Shown piece by piece: positions 1-9,699 of a stretch of 64,000 nucleotides of DNA (its first letter is position 1; the number at the start of each line of letters is the position of its first letter). Under the pieces are notes generated by a model. The model made no database searches, was not told where the DNA came from, and saw only the letters and a program-made list of their open reading frames with translations. The stretch covers positions 1,203,645-1,267,644 of the forward strand of contig KV748190.1 in the NCBI GenBank assembly GCA_001692895.1. Reading direction: 5' to 3'. This DNA is from Cenococcum geophilum 1.58 (Eukaryota > Ascomycota > Dothideomycetes > Gloniales > Gloniaceae). The position numbers were made by a program, and so were the translations under genes.

Positions 1-729
1 AACGCAATCGATGAGACTCAGGATCTACCACCAGAGGTTCGGAGGGAGCTCGAAAGACGTCGTTTGTCGCAAGAAGAAAAGCGGGTTGCTGATGCCGCAG
101 CTGAGTACCGTAAACAGCTTGCTGATCAGGGTGAAGGTGGCAAGGGAGGTAAAGGCGGTCTCACGCGTGCCTCAACAATCCAGAATCGTGTCAAGACACT
201 CCTGGATGACAACAAAGCTACTCCGGCAAAAACAGCTGAAGGTTATGGAAGGTTTACAGAATCATCGAAGGCCTTGCCGGCAAGGCCCTTTGATGAACCG
301 AAGCCCAATGCTCCTATTATTTCGAGAAAGCTTGTTGCTAAGCTGGCAGGGGCACCACCAGCAGATTTGGCATATGGCATATCAAGGCAATTGCAAACCC
401 AAAACCCTGGACCACTGTCAGCGTCCTCGGCACCCATATCTACCTCAGCGCCTGCAGCAGCGCTTAAAACGGGCTCTAGACCTAGCGCCCCACCGAAGCC
501 AAAGGCTCTAAGGACAGGAGGCCAATTTGAAGCTCCAATCATGTCACCTGCGAAGCCGGCTGTGCCGGCTGGAAAGCCACTTCCGACTCCAGTGGACGCT
601 GCAATCCCGAACGGAGACGACTGGGAGGCTAGTTTTAGCAAGAGATATCCAAGTCTATCTGGCTTAGAGCTCGTAGAGACGGAAATTGGAATAGGCAGGG
701 GGAGTGGCGCAAGCATTAGAGATGTATGA
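1..729 (+). CDS. Ark1/Prk1-type protein kinase, C-terminal tail (5' partial)
   Basis: The reading frame is open from base 1 and ends at TGA 727-729, so only about 242 C-terminal residues are present and the kinase domain lies upstream of the window. What remains is a charged helical stretch (PPEVRRELERRRLSQEEKR), a Gly/Lys-rich linker, a long Ser/Pro/Ala-rich low-complexity region with PxxP-like motifs, and a conserved end around DWEASFSKRYPSLSGLE. That end, with the arginine-rich helix, resembles the tail of fungal Ark1/Prk1 (NAK/AAK1-like) kinases, which phosphorylate endocytic adaptor and actin-patch proteins. Family knowledge, not a visible kinase motif, supports the name. An antisense frame over 243-716 is a shadow. 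Confidence 0.6.
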   Translation, partial: NAIDETQDLPPEVRRELERRRLSQEEKRVADAAAEYRKQLADQGEGGKGGKGGLTRASTIQNRVKTLLDDNKATPAKTAEGYGRFTESSKALPARPFDEPKPNAPIISRKLVAKLAGAPPADLAYGISRQLQTQNPGPLSASSAPISTSAPAAALKTGSRPSAPPKPKALRTGGQFEAPIMSPAKPAVPAGKPLPTPVDAAIPNGDDWEASFSKRYPSLSGLELVETEIGIGRGSGASIRDV

Positions 730-1147
730 GTGTTGGTTTATGAAGTGAAGGATGAGTTCACGATGTTGAAAGCATAGAGCGTTAGGTTTCAGCAAGAGCT
801 ATTGGAAGCCTTGCAAAGCTATGTGTCTAGAACCGATTTACGCCCCGTACAAAGGTGGATTAACGAGTGCATGAAACAGCTCTTGCCTTAGAGTCTCCTA
901 CTTAGCGTGGCATACCGCATTTTCACCCCACCATAATCGGTGCACAGACCAATACCTGGCTTTGCACATACAATGTTTCCTATCCCCCCTGTGCAACTTC
1001 GCATCATTCGCTTTCCACCGGACCTACGTCCCCCCAATTCACAATAATAGCTGACTCACACAGCAGTATAGAGAGATTAACCAACATCCGCAACCTCAAC
1101 TCCTGGCCTCACTTCCCCACCATCACCTGTCACTACCCTCACACCGC
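730..1147. other. Intergenic region upstream of EFM7
   Basis: About 420 bp with no open frame of note. The last 150 bp are C/T- and CA-rich, typical of a fungal promoter and 5' leader. It would hold the 3' end of the kinase transcript and the EFM7 promoter. No TATA box or other motif stands out. Confidence 0.5.
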
Positions 1148-2227
1148 ATGCTCCCGTCCCTAATCCGCCTCGTCCCCCCGGTGTCCTCCATCCCGGAGCC
1201 CGAAGACCTGTTCGCGTCATCGCTGGGCTCTATCTTCACTGACGACCTGCGCAACCAGCATGGCGACGACCCGAACACGCTCATCGTGTACAAGAGCAGC
1301 GTGTTCGGGGAGATGGAGCTGAGCGTTGCGGACCCGAGTGGCGAGAACGAGCGGAAGAAGTTCGCACACTATTTGTGGAATGCGGGCGTGCTAATGGGGG
1401 AGATGGTTGGGGGAAGAGGAACGGGCGGGGTTGAAGATGGGGAGAGTAGGGATAGTGGGGTTTGGATGCGAGAGGGAGAGGAAGACGCTAAGAGTGGCTG
1501 GTGGACTGGCGATGAGGAAGAGAAGCTGTGGAGTGTGCGGGGCGAAATAGTGCTCGAGCTTGGGGCAGGTTGGTTCGAGGCCTCGGGGTGGAGAGGTGTG
1601 ATACCTAGAAGACGTGCGCTGATATGGGATTTTTGTTCTAGGCGTAGGACTTGCAAGTATCGTGAGCGCGCTAGCCGGTGCGGATGAGGTAGGTTTTATA
1701 TATTGCTACATTTTTCAATTCGCGGGAGGGAAGGCTTATAGTATTTGCAGGTAGTGATCTCAGACTATCCGGCCCCAGAGCTACTTGCAAATATCACTAG
1801 AAACGTTGAGAATAATGTGCCCGAATCCCTTCGCTCATGTCTCTCTGTGCAAGGTCACGAATGGGGGACCTTGGACTCGACCTTCTCTAAAGCCAATGCT
1901 GGACGGTTTACCCGTATCCTCGCAGCGGATTGTCTATGGATGCCACATGAACACCACAACCTTGCACGCTCAATGCTGCACTTCCTCTCACCTTCAACCG
2001 ATGCTAGAGTGTTTGTGATAGCAGGGTTCCATACAGGTCGCGCGAAGCTGGCGCCATTCTTCGAGGAGGTAGTAGGTGAGGAAGGCTTGGAAATCGAGGA
2101 CATCTACGAGATGGACGCAGACGGCAAGCGTAGAAGATGGCAGGCGGAGAGAGATGGAGGAACAGAGGATCACGGGGAAAGAAAGAAGTGGCTTGTCGTT
2201 AGCCGGCTACGGCGACAGCATAGTTGA
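1148..2227 (+). CDS. EFM7: Protein N-terminal and lysine methyltransferase EFM7 (Nnt1-like)
   Basis: Three exons, 1148-1568, 1642-1688 and 1751-2227, give a 314-residue protein. Introns are 73 and 62 bp with GT-AG ends, and removing them restores the AdoMet-binding motif LELGAGVGLAS (from about residue 136) followed by the acidic strand end VVISDYP (157-163). The N-terminal block SLGSIFTDDLRNQHGDD and the later ILAADCLWMPHEHHNL are hallmarks of the Efm7/Nnt1 group of seven-beta-strand methyltransferases. In yeast this enzyme methylates the N-terminal Gly and adjacent Lys of eEF1A. A Gly/Glu-rich insert lies at about residues 85-125, between the N-terminal block and motif I. The gene converges on EFM4 with 6 bp between the stops. 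Start chosen as the first ATG before the conserved block. Confidence 0.85.
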
Positions 2228-2233
2228 GCAGTG

Positions 2234-3036
2234 TTACCTGCTCTTCCTCTTGAAACTCAATGTGCAAACCTGCTGTCCAGTCTTCCCACCGAACGTGAAA
2301 TTAGGGTACTTGATACCAGCCTCAAACTCCAATTGTCCACTTTCAACCTCAAACCAAGCTCTTAGCTCTTCGTTTGTCCAATTGCAACTAGTAACGAGAA
2401 GCCTGCCTCCAGGTTTTATTAGAGGTTCTACACGCTCTTTATATCCCTCGCAGACTCTCCTGCCCTGATCATCAATTTGGTCACTAAGGCTTATGGCATC
2501 GAATGTGCCTTTGTCTAGAACCACATCGAATCCCTCCTCTAGCCAGGTTCCTGGTTTCTCATTCAGGATATCCCACTCTTCAAACTCTACTCCCAGAAAC
2601 TCCTCATTATGCTCTTGATGCGTTTTCCCAATCCGCCGCGCTAGTTTCATACTCGCTGCGCTATAATCTACTCCGAGCATTTTGCCTTGCCATTCCTCCC
2701 CTCGCAGTGCAAACAGCAAATGCCCGTTCCCTGTTCCCAGATCTAGGAAGGAGGTGGTGTCTTTGTGGAGGATTTCAGTGTCTGAGAGGTCTTCGAGATG
2801 TGCTATAATGCGCTCTTCGGCAGAGGCATCGGAGAACCAGATTGTGCCTTCATCGTCAGCGTTGCTGGCGTGGTTGGTGAGTTCGACTGTGTAGGCGTTG
2901 TCCCAGCTGATACGGTTGTCAGCTTCCAAGATAAAATGTGTACATATAGGAGACGAAAAGAGGGAGCGTACTATTCTTTCGTGCCGAGCTCACTGGGATC
3001 GAGGTGTTCAGCTGGGGGGTTCGGCGGTGGGTTCAT
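2234..3036 (-). CDS. EFM4: Protein-lysine methyltransferase EFM4 (eEF1A-specific)
   Basis: Two exons on the minus strand, 3036-2972 and 2906-2234, separated by a 65-bp intron (2907-2971) with a CTGAC branch site, give 245 residues. Splicing joins the N-terminal PPNPPAEHLDPSELGTKE to YWDNAYTVELTNH, the usual start of this family. Motif I is FLDLGTGNGHLLFAL (from residue 75), and DVVLDKGTFDAISLS (from about 149) is the family's post-II signature. Efm4 (See1) dimethylates a lysine of eEF1A in yeast. Length is normal. It lies tail to tail with EFM7, so 3' ends of the two mRNAs must overlap or abut. Confidence 0.88.
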
Positions 3037-3439
3037 AGCGGAGATTAGCCTTTTCGAGGTCCACAAGAAAAAGTTTATCGAAGGCCTAAGCTCCCGCCCT
3101 CGCGAATCAGCGCCAACAGGTTTCTTCAACTGCCCACTTGATGTAGAGCTACCGTGGCCTCTCTTGGGGGTGACTGAGCGTGGCCTACGGGTATACATTG
3201 GCCAATGAGCAAGTCTCGATAAGAGATGTTTCATGTCACCCTTCTAGTAATCTGAAGGTGCATCATGATATCTCTCCATTCTTTATAGCAAGAACGTTTT
3301 CACATTCGGTTGCGCTCCCGGCTTTGCCTTACCATTCCTCCATTCTCTCTTCGACTAAGTTCAATCTAAAGTCTCACATATATCATTCGCTGCCCATTTA
3401 TTTCATGCAGTTTCTACAACTACAAACTTATTATCGTGT
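3037..3439. other. Spacer between EFM4 start and MFS stop
   Basis: About 400 bp holding the EFM4 promoter and the 3' end of the MFS transporter transcript, both on the minus strand. Short frames here have no recognisable product. The segment at 3270-3400 is T/C-rich. No repeat is seen. Confidence 0.5.
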
Positions 3440-4915
3440 CTAGAGTTCTCTTAACTCTTCTTCATCACTTGCCTGTCCTGAAACAACAGGCCTCTCGTTC
3501 CTCTTACTATGGTCAGTCTCCTCATGCTGGTCTAACTTTACATTAATAAACATGACAAAGAGTCCAAGATCGTATGTAATTCTCAACGCGCCCGCTGCCA
3601 CAAATGCAATCCAGAATCGGTCACTCCCTGCAAGTATACCAGTAACACTCGGCCCAGCAGTAGACGCCAGTGTTCTCAACATGCTTGTAATACCCATAAC
3701 GGCTGTACGTTCCTCGGGCTTCACCACGGCAGCGATGAAGGCCGATCGTGGGGCTTGGTCCATGTTGTTTAACCCCATGCGGACCAGAAGTAGGGCGACC
3801 GTCACAGGAACATTTTGTGGTAAGGGAAAGAAAAGAACAGCGGCAGAAGACGGGAGATGCGTAAAGACCATAGTATTGATAAGGCCAAGATGCCGTGACA
3901 GCGGCCCAGCGAAGACAGTCGAGCATGACGCGAGAAAGTAGCTCACAGATGTGATATTACCGAGAGTGGACTTGCGTAAGTGGAACTTTTTATCCATGTA
4001 ATAGTTCGTTAGCGTGACGGGCGTCATGCCGTCGGCAAGGGAGTCAATAATTAGGAGAAACCAGAGCTTATACATGATACGTCGAGTTTCTCGCGATATC
4101 CGGGCGAAGCGGCTTTCTGTTTTCGGCTTTGATGAGGAATCGTCGGTGGTCGGAGGCTTTTTTATATCTTGATCGTCCTCGCTATCACGGCCGTCTAAGT
4201 CCTTTGGATCTTGTTCATCCAGTAAGGTTTCGGCCTCCTCTGTCCCTAAGGGTTCAGCTTTTTCGGCTTCGCAGTTTGCACTAAGCAAAACACTGAATAT
4301 CATATTCAAAAGCCCCATGGCTGAATACACCCAGAAGCACGCATGATATGCATCTACCACTCTCCAACCGTCTCTTCCACGGAGCCACTCTACCGATTGC
4401 CCCGCTATCTCAGTCCCAATTGCAGACCCAAGGCTTGCCGTCGTGACATACCAAGCCAGCACGTCGGCTCGCGTCTTCGGGTTTGTTAATTGCGATAAGG
4501 TCGATTCCTCAATGGCGCGAAATGGGCCAAAATCGCCACCAGTCGCACTAATCACACCTACAACGGCCGCAAAGAGGAGGATCCAAAAGTTCTCGAAAAC
4601 TGCAAACGTGAAGCCCGATAGCACCATGAGAATGGACCCAGAGAACAATATCAGTCGGCGCCCGACCTTGTCCGCAACGAGTGTGAGGAACAAAGACAAA
4701 ACAACATCGCCGACGAGGGTTAAAGTCATGAAAAGCCCGATCCGGTAGTCTGAGAAGTGGAGCTCGGAGAAAAACAATGCGAGAAGGAGGGAGTTAGTGC
4801 CATAGGCGAACATCCGGCAGCACCGGGCAAGTATTATCAGAACCGCATCCCAGCCGGTGGAGTGGACGGAGGAGAGACCGAACTCATGGTAAAGGTACTT
4901 GATGAAAGCTACCAT
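3440..4915 (-). CDS. Major facilitator superfamily transporter
   Basis: Uninterrupted minus-strand frame of 491 residues from ATG at 4915. The frame extends 53 codons further upstream, but that extension is polar and unlike a transporter start, whereas MVAFIKYLYHEFGLSS leads straight into the first membrane helix. About 12 hydrophobic segments are visible in two sets of six. The loop 2-3 signature appears as ADKVGRR (residues 81-87). A long acidic cytoplasmic loop (about 213-280, rich in Asp and Glu) separates the halves. This fits an MFS-1 drug or metabolite exporter. The substrate cannot be told from sequence. No introns. Confidence 0.8.
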   Translation of the reverse strand: MVAFIKYLYHEFGLSSVHSTGWDAVLIILARCCRMFAYGTNSLLLALFFSELHFSDYRIGLFMTLTLVGDVVLSLFLTLVADKVGRRLILFSGSILMVLSGFTFAVFENFWILLFAAVVGVISATGGDFGPFRAIEESTLSQLTNPKTRADVLAWYVTTASLGSAIGTEIAGQSVEWLRGRDGWRVVDAYHACFWVYSAMGLLNMIFSVLLSANCEAEKAEPLGTEEAETLLDEQDPKDLDGRDSEDDQDIKKPPTTDDSSSKPKTESRFARISRETRRIMYKLWFLLIIDSLADGMTPVTLTNYYMDKKFHLRKSTLGNITSVSYFLASCSTVFAGPLSRHLGLINTMVFTHLPSSAAVLFFPLPQNVPVTVALLLVRMGLNNMDQAPRSAFIAAVVKPEERTAVMGITSMLRTLASTAGPSVTGILAGSDRFWIAFVAAGALRITYDLGLFVMFINVKLDQHEETDHSKRNERPVVSGQASDEEELREL

Positions 4916-5218
4916 TCTTAGAGATAGGGTGTGGGTGGGGAGGTTGGAGGTGGAGATGGGATGCAGGGGAGAAATGAGGCTTTTGGGGAGGGTTAGCAGA
5001 CATGCTGAAGGCTCTTTTTGGATATGCCGAGAACGGAGAAGAGAATCTTCTATACATGCAGTAGCGATCACCACACATGTGGAAATACTTACTCCAACTC
5101 CTCTAGTTGCGGCCGGTCTCGGCTATAAGCCTACAGAGTTTCGGACATAGGCGGAATTTCCCCACAGTATAATTTACAGTAGTCTATAAACGTTAGCAGC
5201 TAGCTAAGCGAACAAGTA
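4916..5218. other. Upstream region of the MFS transporter
   Basis: About 300 bp between the transporter start and the first mobile element. G-rich on the plus strand just before the gene (4921-4975), so pyrimidine-rich on the coding strand as in many fungal leaders. The first TA-flanked element begins at 5221, about 305 bp from the start codon. Confidence 0.4.
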
Positions 5219-5220
5219 TA

Positions 5221-5689
5221 CGGAGGTCCCTAACAAAAGTTCTTGCACCTTCCTAACCAGGAAGTTTCAAACTGACGTACGCGCAACTCAGGTGCGTATT
5301 TTACAGCCTACGTAGCGTATACTAAAGTCTACCCAGCATATATTAAGGCACGCAAACTTTAAAGATTAATTTACTAGCCCAATACTATCCCTTAACCCGT
5401 CAAAATTGGTCCTTACGGTATCGATAAGAGCTCACCAATCAAACCGGTTGAATCAAGCAGCCGTTCTCAGAAATACGAAGCCTTTGACTTCGTTGAGAAC
5501 AACGTTCCGCACGGACCACTTACGCTAAGGGCCTTGACGGGTTAAGGGATATAATAAAAATTCTTTATTGGATTTTTAATTTATATTTAGTAAGATAATA
5601 TATGAAAAAAATAAAAAGCAGCAATAAGTATTATTATTCCTAAAACTTCCTAATTAGGAAGGTGCAAGAACTTTTGTTAGGGACTTCCG
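5221..5689. mobile_element. TA-flanked miniature inverted-repeat element (469 bp)
   Basis: Inverted ends of about 50 bp: the left end begins CGGAGGTCCCTAACAAAAG and the right end is its complement with one change (GGACTTCCG). TA flanks both sides (5219-5220 and 5690-5691), as expected for Tc1/mariner/Fot1-type insertion. No coding capacity. A second miniature element (5388-5549) is nested inside, so the original length was about 305 bp. The interior next to the right end is AT-rich. Confidence 0.85.
5388..5549. mobile_element. Nested miniature element, family also at 33,313 (162 bp)
   Basis: Inverted ends TCCCTTAACCCGTC and GACGGGTTAAGGGA with TA on both sides (5386-5387 and 5550-5551), inserted inside the 469-bp element. 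A related copy with the same ends and the internal string TATCGATAAG lies at 33,313-33,441, also TA-flanked. Non-coding, so moved in trans if mobile. Confidence 0.8.
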
Positions 5690-5729
5690 TAATAGGCCTT
5701 CTATGCGTGGGCTTTGGTAAGACTGCATA

Positions 5730-6155
5730 ACGTAGTTCATAAGCGAGCTGGCACCCCAAGCGAGCTGGCACCTCAAAAACTCACCAAAAATTAGAAAAAT
5801 CGCACCTTAATATCTCAACAACTACTTAATAATAATTAATGCAAATTTAATAGCGGCCTATTAATGTAATAACTAACTTATATAGNAAGTATTGGAAATC
5901 TTATATAAGCGGAAGTAGGTTAAATAGGAAAGTGGGGGCGGAATTGCCTCTCTTTTTCTATTTAACCTACTTCCGCTTATATAAGATTTCCAATACTTNC
6001 TATATAAGTTAGTTATTACATTAATAGGCCGCTATTAAATTTGCATTAATTATTATTAAGTAGTTGTTGAGATATTAAGGTGCGATTTTTCTAATTTTTG
6101 GTGAGTTTTTGAGGTGCCAGCTCGCTTGGGGTGCCAGCTCGCTTGTGAACTACGT
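5730..6155. repeat. 426-bp near-perfect palindrome, TA-flanked
   Basis: Two arms of about 200 bp are complementary base for base apart from the extreme ends and a diverged core of some 30 bp. The centre is at 5942.5. TA lies at 5728-5729 and 6156-6157. Each arm starts ACGTAGTTCA and carries a 17-bp direct repeat (GCGAGCTGGCACC core, twice). Two unresolved bases, 5886 and 5999, are exact mirror positions. Differences between arms at the ends and core are mostly C/T or G/A. It may be a fold-back element or an assembly product of an inverted repeat. No coding frame. Confidence 0.85.
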
Positions 6156-6159
6156 TATA

Positions 6160-6305
6160 CAAGGGGGTAACATGAACGGGTCAGACGCCCACCCTGCTAG
6201 TACAGTAAGCAAAATAACCTGGCCCCGCTATGTCATTCTGGACTCGCTTATTTCTTCACCCATACTAGCAGGGTGGGCGTCTGACCCGTTCATGTTACCC
6301 CCTTG
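6160..6305. mobile_element. Miniature element, Tc1-type ends (146 bp)
   Basis: Perfect 43-bp inverted ends beginning CAAGGGGGTAACATGAACG, with TA at 6158-6159 and 6306-6307. A relative lies at 33,785-33,927, and the ends resemble those of the 1.4-kb transposase-bearing element at 33,934-35,349, which is the likely source of transposase for the family. Confidence 0.88.
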
Positions 6306-6307
6306 TA

Positions 6308-6432
6308 GGGAAAATTTGCTAGGCGAGAATTTCTAAATTTTAAGTCGTTTTGCGAGGCGTCTTGATCACATCTGCGTACACAAGGTACCGCCATAGTAGG
6401 ACTTAGCGAAAATCGCGAAAATCAAAGTTCCC
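6308..6432 (+). mobile_element. 125-bp miniature element, copy 1
   Basis: Begins GGGAAAATTTGC and ends CAAAGTTCCC, an imperfect inverted end, with TA at 6306-6307 (shared with the previous element) and 6433-6434 (shared with the next). A copy of exactly the same length lies inverted at 19,658-19,782, also TA-flanked. Confidence 0.8.
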
Positions 6433-6434
6433 TA

Positions 6435-6738
6435 TCCCATGCGCCGTTGAGAAAGGCGTACGCACAAGCGAACCAACTAGAGTCACTAGATTGAATTGAG
6501 TCTTGGTGAAATAAAGTCGTGAATTTGATCAACGAATTAAGGCTCTAAATCGTTATAATAAAGCTCAAACTTCATATATAATTGATTCTATCGTATACTA
6601 ATTAGGCTAGCAAGGTCCTTCTTTGCAGAGGGGTATATTGCATAAAGCACAGCCGAATTGAGTCCTCGGAGGAGCGTGTTAATGTTTTGGTGTTCGCGCA
6701 CGGGCCTCTTTTGGCGTACGCCTCAACGGCGCATGGGA
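6435..6738 (+). mobile_element. 304-bp miniature element, copy 1
   Basis: Ends TCCCATGCGCCGTTGAG and its exact complement, continuing as an interrupted match (GGCGTACGC), with TA at 6433-6434 and 6739-6740. A second copy in the same orientation starts at 63,731 and runs off the window end. Non-coding and AT-rich in the middle. Confidence 0.85.
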
Positions 6739-6740
6739 TA

Positions 6741-7590
6741 TGCAGTCTTTATGCTCCATACTCTTACATTGCTTGGGCAGGATGAAATTGGACCTCTAGA
6801 ATTTCCCTAACCCGCCCGGCTTTGATAGAAAATGCGGCCGTGCGAGGTGTCGCGCAACATTTGTAGCAGCCACTATGTTCAACACAGATGGTTACGCCAA
6901 GGGGACGCAAGACTTTTAAATATCGAGGCAGGACGTCTAACGAAGCTTTACTCGAGGATAGCATTGCAGGGGAACCTTCCATGGCGCTTCTATGTCGTTA
7001 GCGGGTGAAAATGCAGGTCTATGGTTGCACTAATTGCTGGGTGCTTATTGGACGGCGCGCACACCTCGCTTACCGTGGTTTTGTTTGGGAAATTCGCTTA
7101 TTGCTCACCCCCCTTGAAAAAAAAATATTTCGCTACGGTACACGGGCCCGCTAAATCGCCACCAACTGTACATCCCTTTGTGTGTTTGAATTCATGGACT
7201 TTTAGTTCCCGCGCGCCGCCGAGCGACGGACTGACGCCAAAAGCCACGTATATAGCTTCTATACTGTAATAAGCTTGGTATCGTAGGCCTCCCTAGCCCT
7301 AGCGTTCGGAATCTACCGCATCGCTGCCCTCAGCAGATGTTGATTTTTTGATGCATATCAATCGAATCTCATTATAATATCGACTTCCTTACCCATTAAT
7401 GGATCTTTTAAGCTCTTCCTCGCCAACGCCCGCCTAGATAGCTTTTATGCAGTCCTTCCAGTCGCCTCAGTATATACACGGCTTACCAATTAATTGGGTA
7501 ACCCGCGTGCGGACGCTAATTGTGGGTGAGGACTCGCCAACGCCGCAGCGCTAGTATATGTCGCCATATAGTATACAGGTGGTGGAGGTA
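6741..7590. other. Unassigned spacer with a half-element remnant
   Basis: About 850 bp of moderately GC sequence not bearing strong RIP marks. Short frames (for example 7021-7269) have no recognisable product. The only recognised item is 7103-7172, a partial copy of one arm of the element at 19,130-19,653. The left border of the piggyBac-like unit that starts near 7591 was not located; no convincing TTAA-flanked inverted end was found. Confidence 0.4.
7103..7172. repeat. Remnant arm of the 19,130-19,653 element
   Basis: Matches 19,150-19,223 over about 70 bp (CTCACCCCCC ... TTTCGCTACGGTACRCGGG ... CGCCACCRACTGTACAT). It stops at the TGTACA centre of that element, so only one arm is present. 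Confidence 0.65.
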
Positions 7591-8179
7591 ATGGACGAGG
7601 ACGAGGATGTAGAGGAGGCAGAGGAGGTAGAGGAGGCAGGATTTTGAGCTATAATCGAGCCGCACGGTGAGCGAGCTAATGAGGGCAATAAGGAGGACCA
7701 GGTGGACGATACTACTCTGCCTAAATTATTAGTTAATAAGGTTTAAAAGCTAGGCCTTCTATCTATTTCTACTAGCTAGTAGCCCATAGATTATATTCCT
7801 AAGGAGCCTATACGTATTATAAACCTTCCGCATGAGTTCTATATTACTGCTTAGCAAGCTAGTAAGGAAATTAGTAAGGAGAGCGTCATTGCTAGTAGCT
7901 GCGAAGGTCCTCTAAATAAGCCTCCCATTAATCTTACTAATCGCTCTAAACGCCAAGCCTATATTTCTATACTAGATTATCAGGAAATAGGCTTATTAGA
8001 GGGGTATAGAAGTAGATAAAACCTACCGCTAAGGATCTTCCTGCTATTCTTCAGTCTTCCTATATTTAAATTACTTGCTACTAATACTAATCTCTATACT
8101 ACTAAGTATAACGCTAACGGTATTTACTAAACAGGACGCTATATAGGTAGGAAGAAGAGGCTTTAGAGGGACACGTTAG

Positions 8180-8336
8180 TGTAAAGGCTTAGTCAAAAGA
8201 ACAGAATCTATTGGTAGCCAGTAAACGAGAATTCCAAGACGAGGTCTTGGAGAAGGTCGAGGAAAGGACACGTCTATATATATGGCGCCAAGGCTCGGCC
8301 GAGCCCCTGACTAGGGTCTGTATCAGTGCCGTAACA
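8180..8336 (-). repeat. LTR 1 of the three-LTR array (157 bp)
   Basis: Plus strand begins TGTAAAGGCTTAG and ends GTGCCGTAACA. The least RIP-altered of the three: it keeps TG at its start and CCGTAACA at its end. GTTAG precedes it. Confidence 0.82.
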
Positions 8337-8718
8337 TCACCCCCCCCTTTAGTAAAGCCTGCCCTCAGGCTTTATAGTTGTCCCCCCAGTTAAGAAAAAA
8401 AAATATTATAGTTTTCCTTCCTAGCTATAGATCTATTCTAAATAGTCGCTATAGGTAGAGCAGCAGAGCTGTAGGTAAAGTAGTAGAAGTCAGTAGTAGT
8501 ACAGTGCTAGCGTCGGGCCGTACGGCACTAGTCCTGACGTTAGGAGGTCGATACGTATATACAGTAGTCCTATAGCTATGCCGGTATATAGCCTGGCCCA
8601 GGCTAGTAATATGTATCGCTAGGAGCCTTCCGTTCTTTATCGTTCCTCTTAAAACTCTATTATCTCCTAGCTCTATATTCCCGCCTTTTAAAAAGGCTCG
8701 CCCTAAGCCGTTAAATAT

Positions 8719-8751
8719 CCCCCCCCGCGGGGCCCCCCGGGGTCCCCCGGG
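8719..8751. repeat. G/C-run, partly self-complementary
   Basis: A short stretch made almost only of C and G runs, including CCGCGGGG and CCCCGGGG blocks, within the longer internal region. It stands out sharply from the TA-rich neighbourhood and could form a strong stem. Confidence 0.6.
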
Positions 8752-9542
8752 TCATATAAGAACGAAGGTTAGGAGAAAAAAAAATTTAGGGTAGATATTG
8801 TCTCGTTAGGTAGTCCATAGGGTCATAGCAGCAGGCATATCGGCGCTGTCGTCTGGTCGTAATAGTAGGTCGAATATTCGGAGCTCGGTCTATTATTTAG
8901 TCAGTAGATCGCAGGCGTATTAGCATAATCGTTTGGTCGGGTTCAGTTCGTTCGGTGGCAGTATAGTACTAGCGTTAAGTCCTTCCGTCGGCGTATCGGC
9001 ACGGTTGGGTAGTACGTAGATAATTAAGCAAAATCAGACATAATGTGCTATACTACGCGCTCTATAGTAAGGGATAGGTCTAAGTCTAGTTCTTATACTC
9101 CTTTAAGTGGCCGGCTAACTCCTTTCTAGGCTCTTACTAGAACACTATACGTCTAGATTATAATGTACTTTCTCCTTTACTATTTTAAGCTATAGGCGTA
9201 TCTTTCTATATCTTTATTTTAATCGTCTAAGAATAGCTTCGGTTAGTCGGTCGTTTAGTTATTTAGTTAGTTGGTCGGGTTATAGGCGTATTAGCGCGAT
9301 CGGTTATCTAGTCCTTAGTAGTACGGTACTAGCGTCTTATCCTTAGCAGTATAATATAAGCGTCCGTTTTTATTCTATAGCAGTATAATACCAGCGTTAG
9401 GGTTGGTTAGTTATAGGCGTATTAGCGTAGGTTCTTGTCGGTTAGGTCTTTTAGGCTGTAACGAACGTATTACTACTTAACTTACCCTAGCAAGCCTAGG
9501 CACGCTTGTTATAAGATAAAATTATTATTAGTCTTAGAATAA

Positions 9543-9699
9543 TATAAAGGCTTAGTTAAAAGAATAGAATCTATTAGTAGCTAGTAAACGAGACTTCCAA
9601 GATAAGGTCTTAGAGAAGGTTAAGGAAAGGACACGTCTATATATATGGCGCTAAGGCTTAGCTAAGCCCCTAACTAGGGTCTATATTAGTGCCGTAACA
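9543..9699 (-). repeat. LTR 2 of the three-LTR array (157 bp)
   Basis: Same length as LTR 1. Begins TATAAAGG, consistent with G to A change from TGTAAAGG, and ends GTGCCGTAACA. It has no target duplication of its own, as expected for the shared central LTR. Confidence 0.8.

Noticed and set aside
243-716. Minus-strand frame of 157 codons over the kinase tail
   Set aside because: Overlaps a plausible coding frame whose conserved end is recognised; the antisense frame is Gly/Ala-rich without motifs.
6109-6336. Frame of 75 codons
   Set aside because: Spans three different repeats and their TA junctions.
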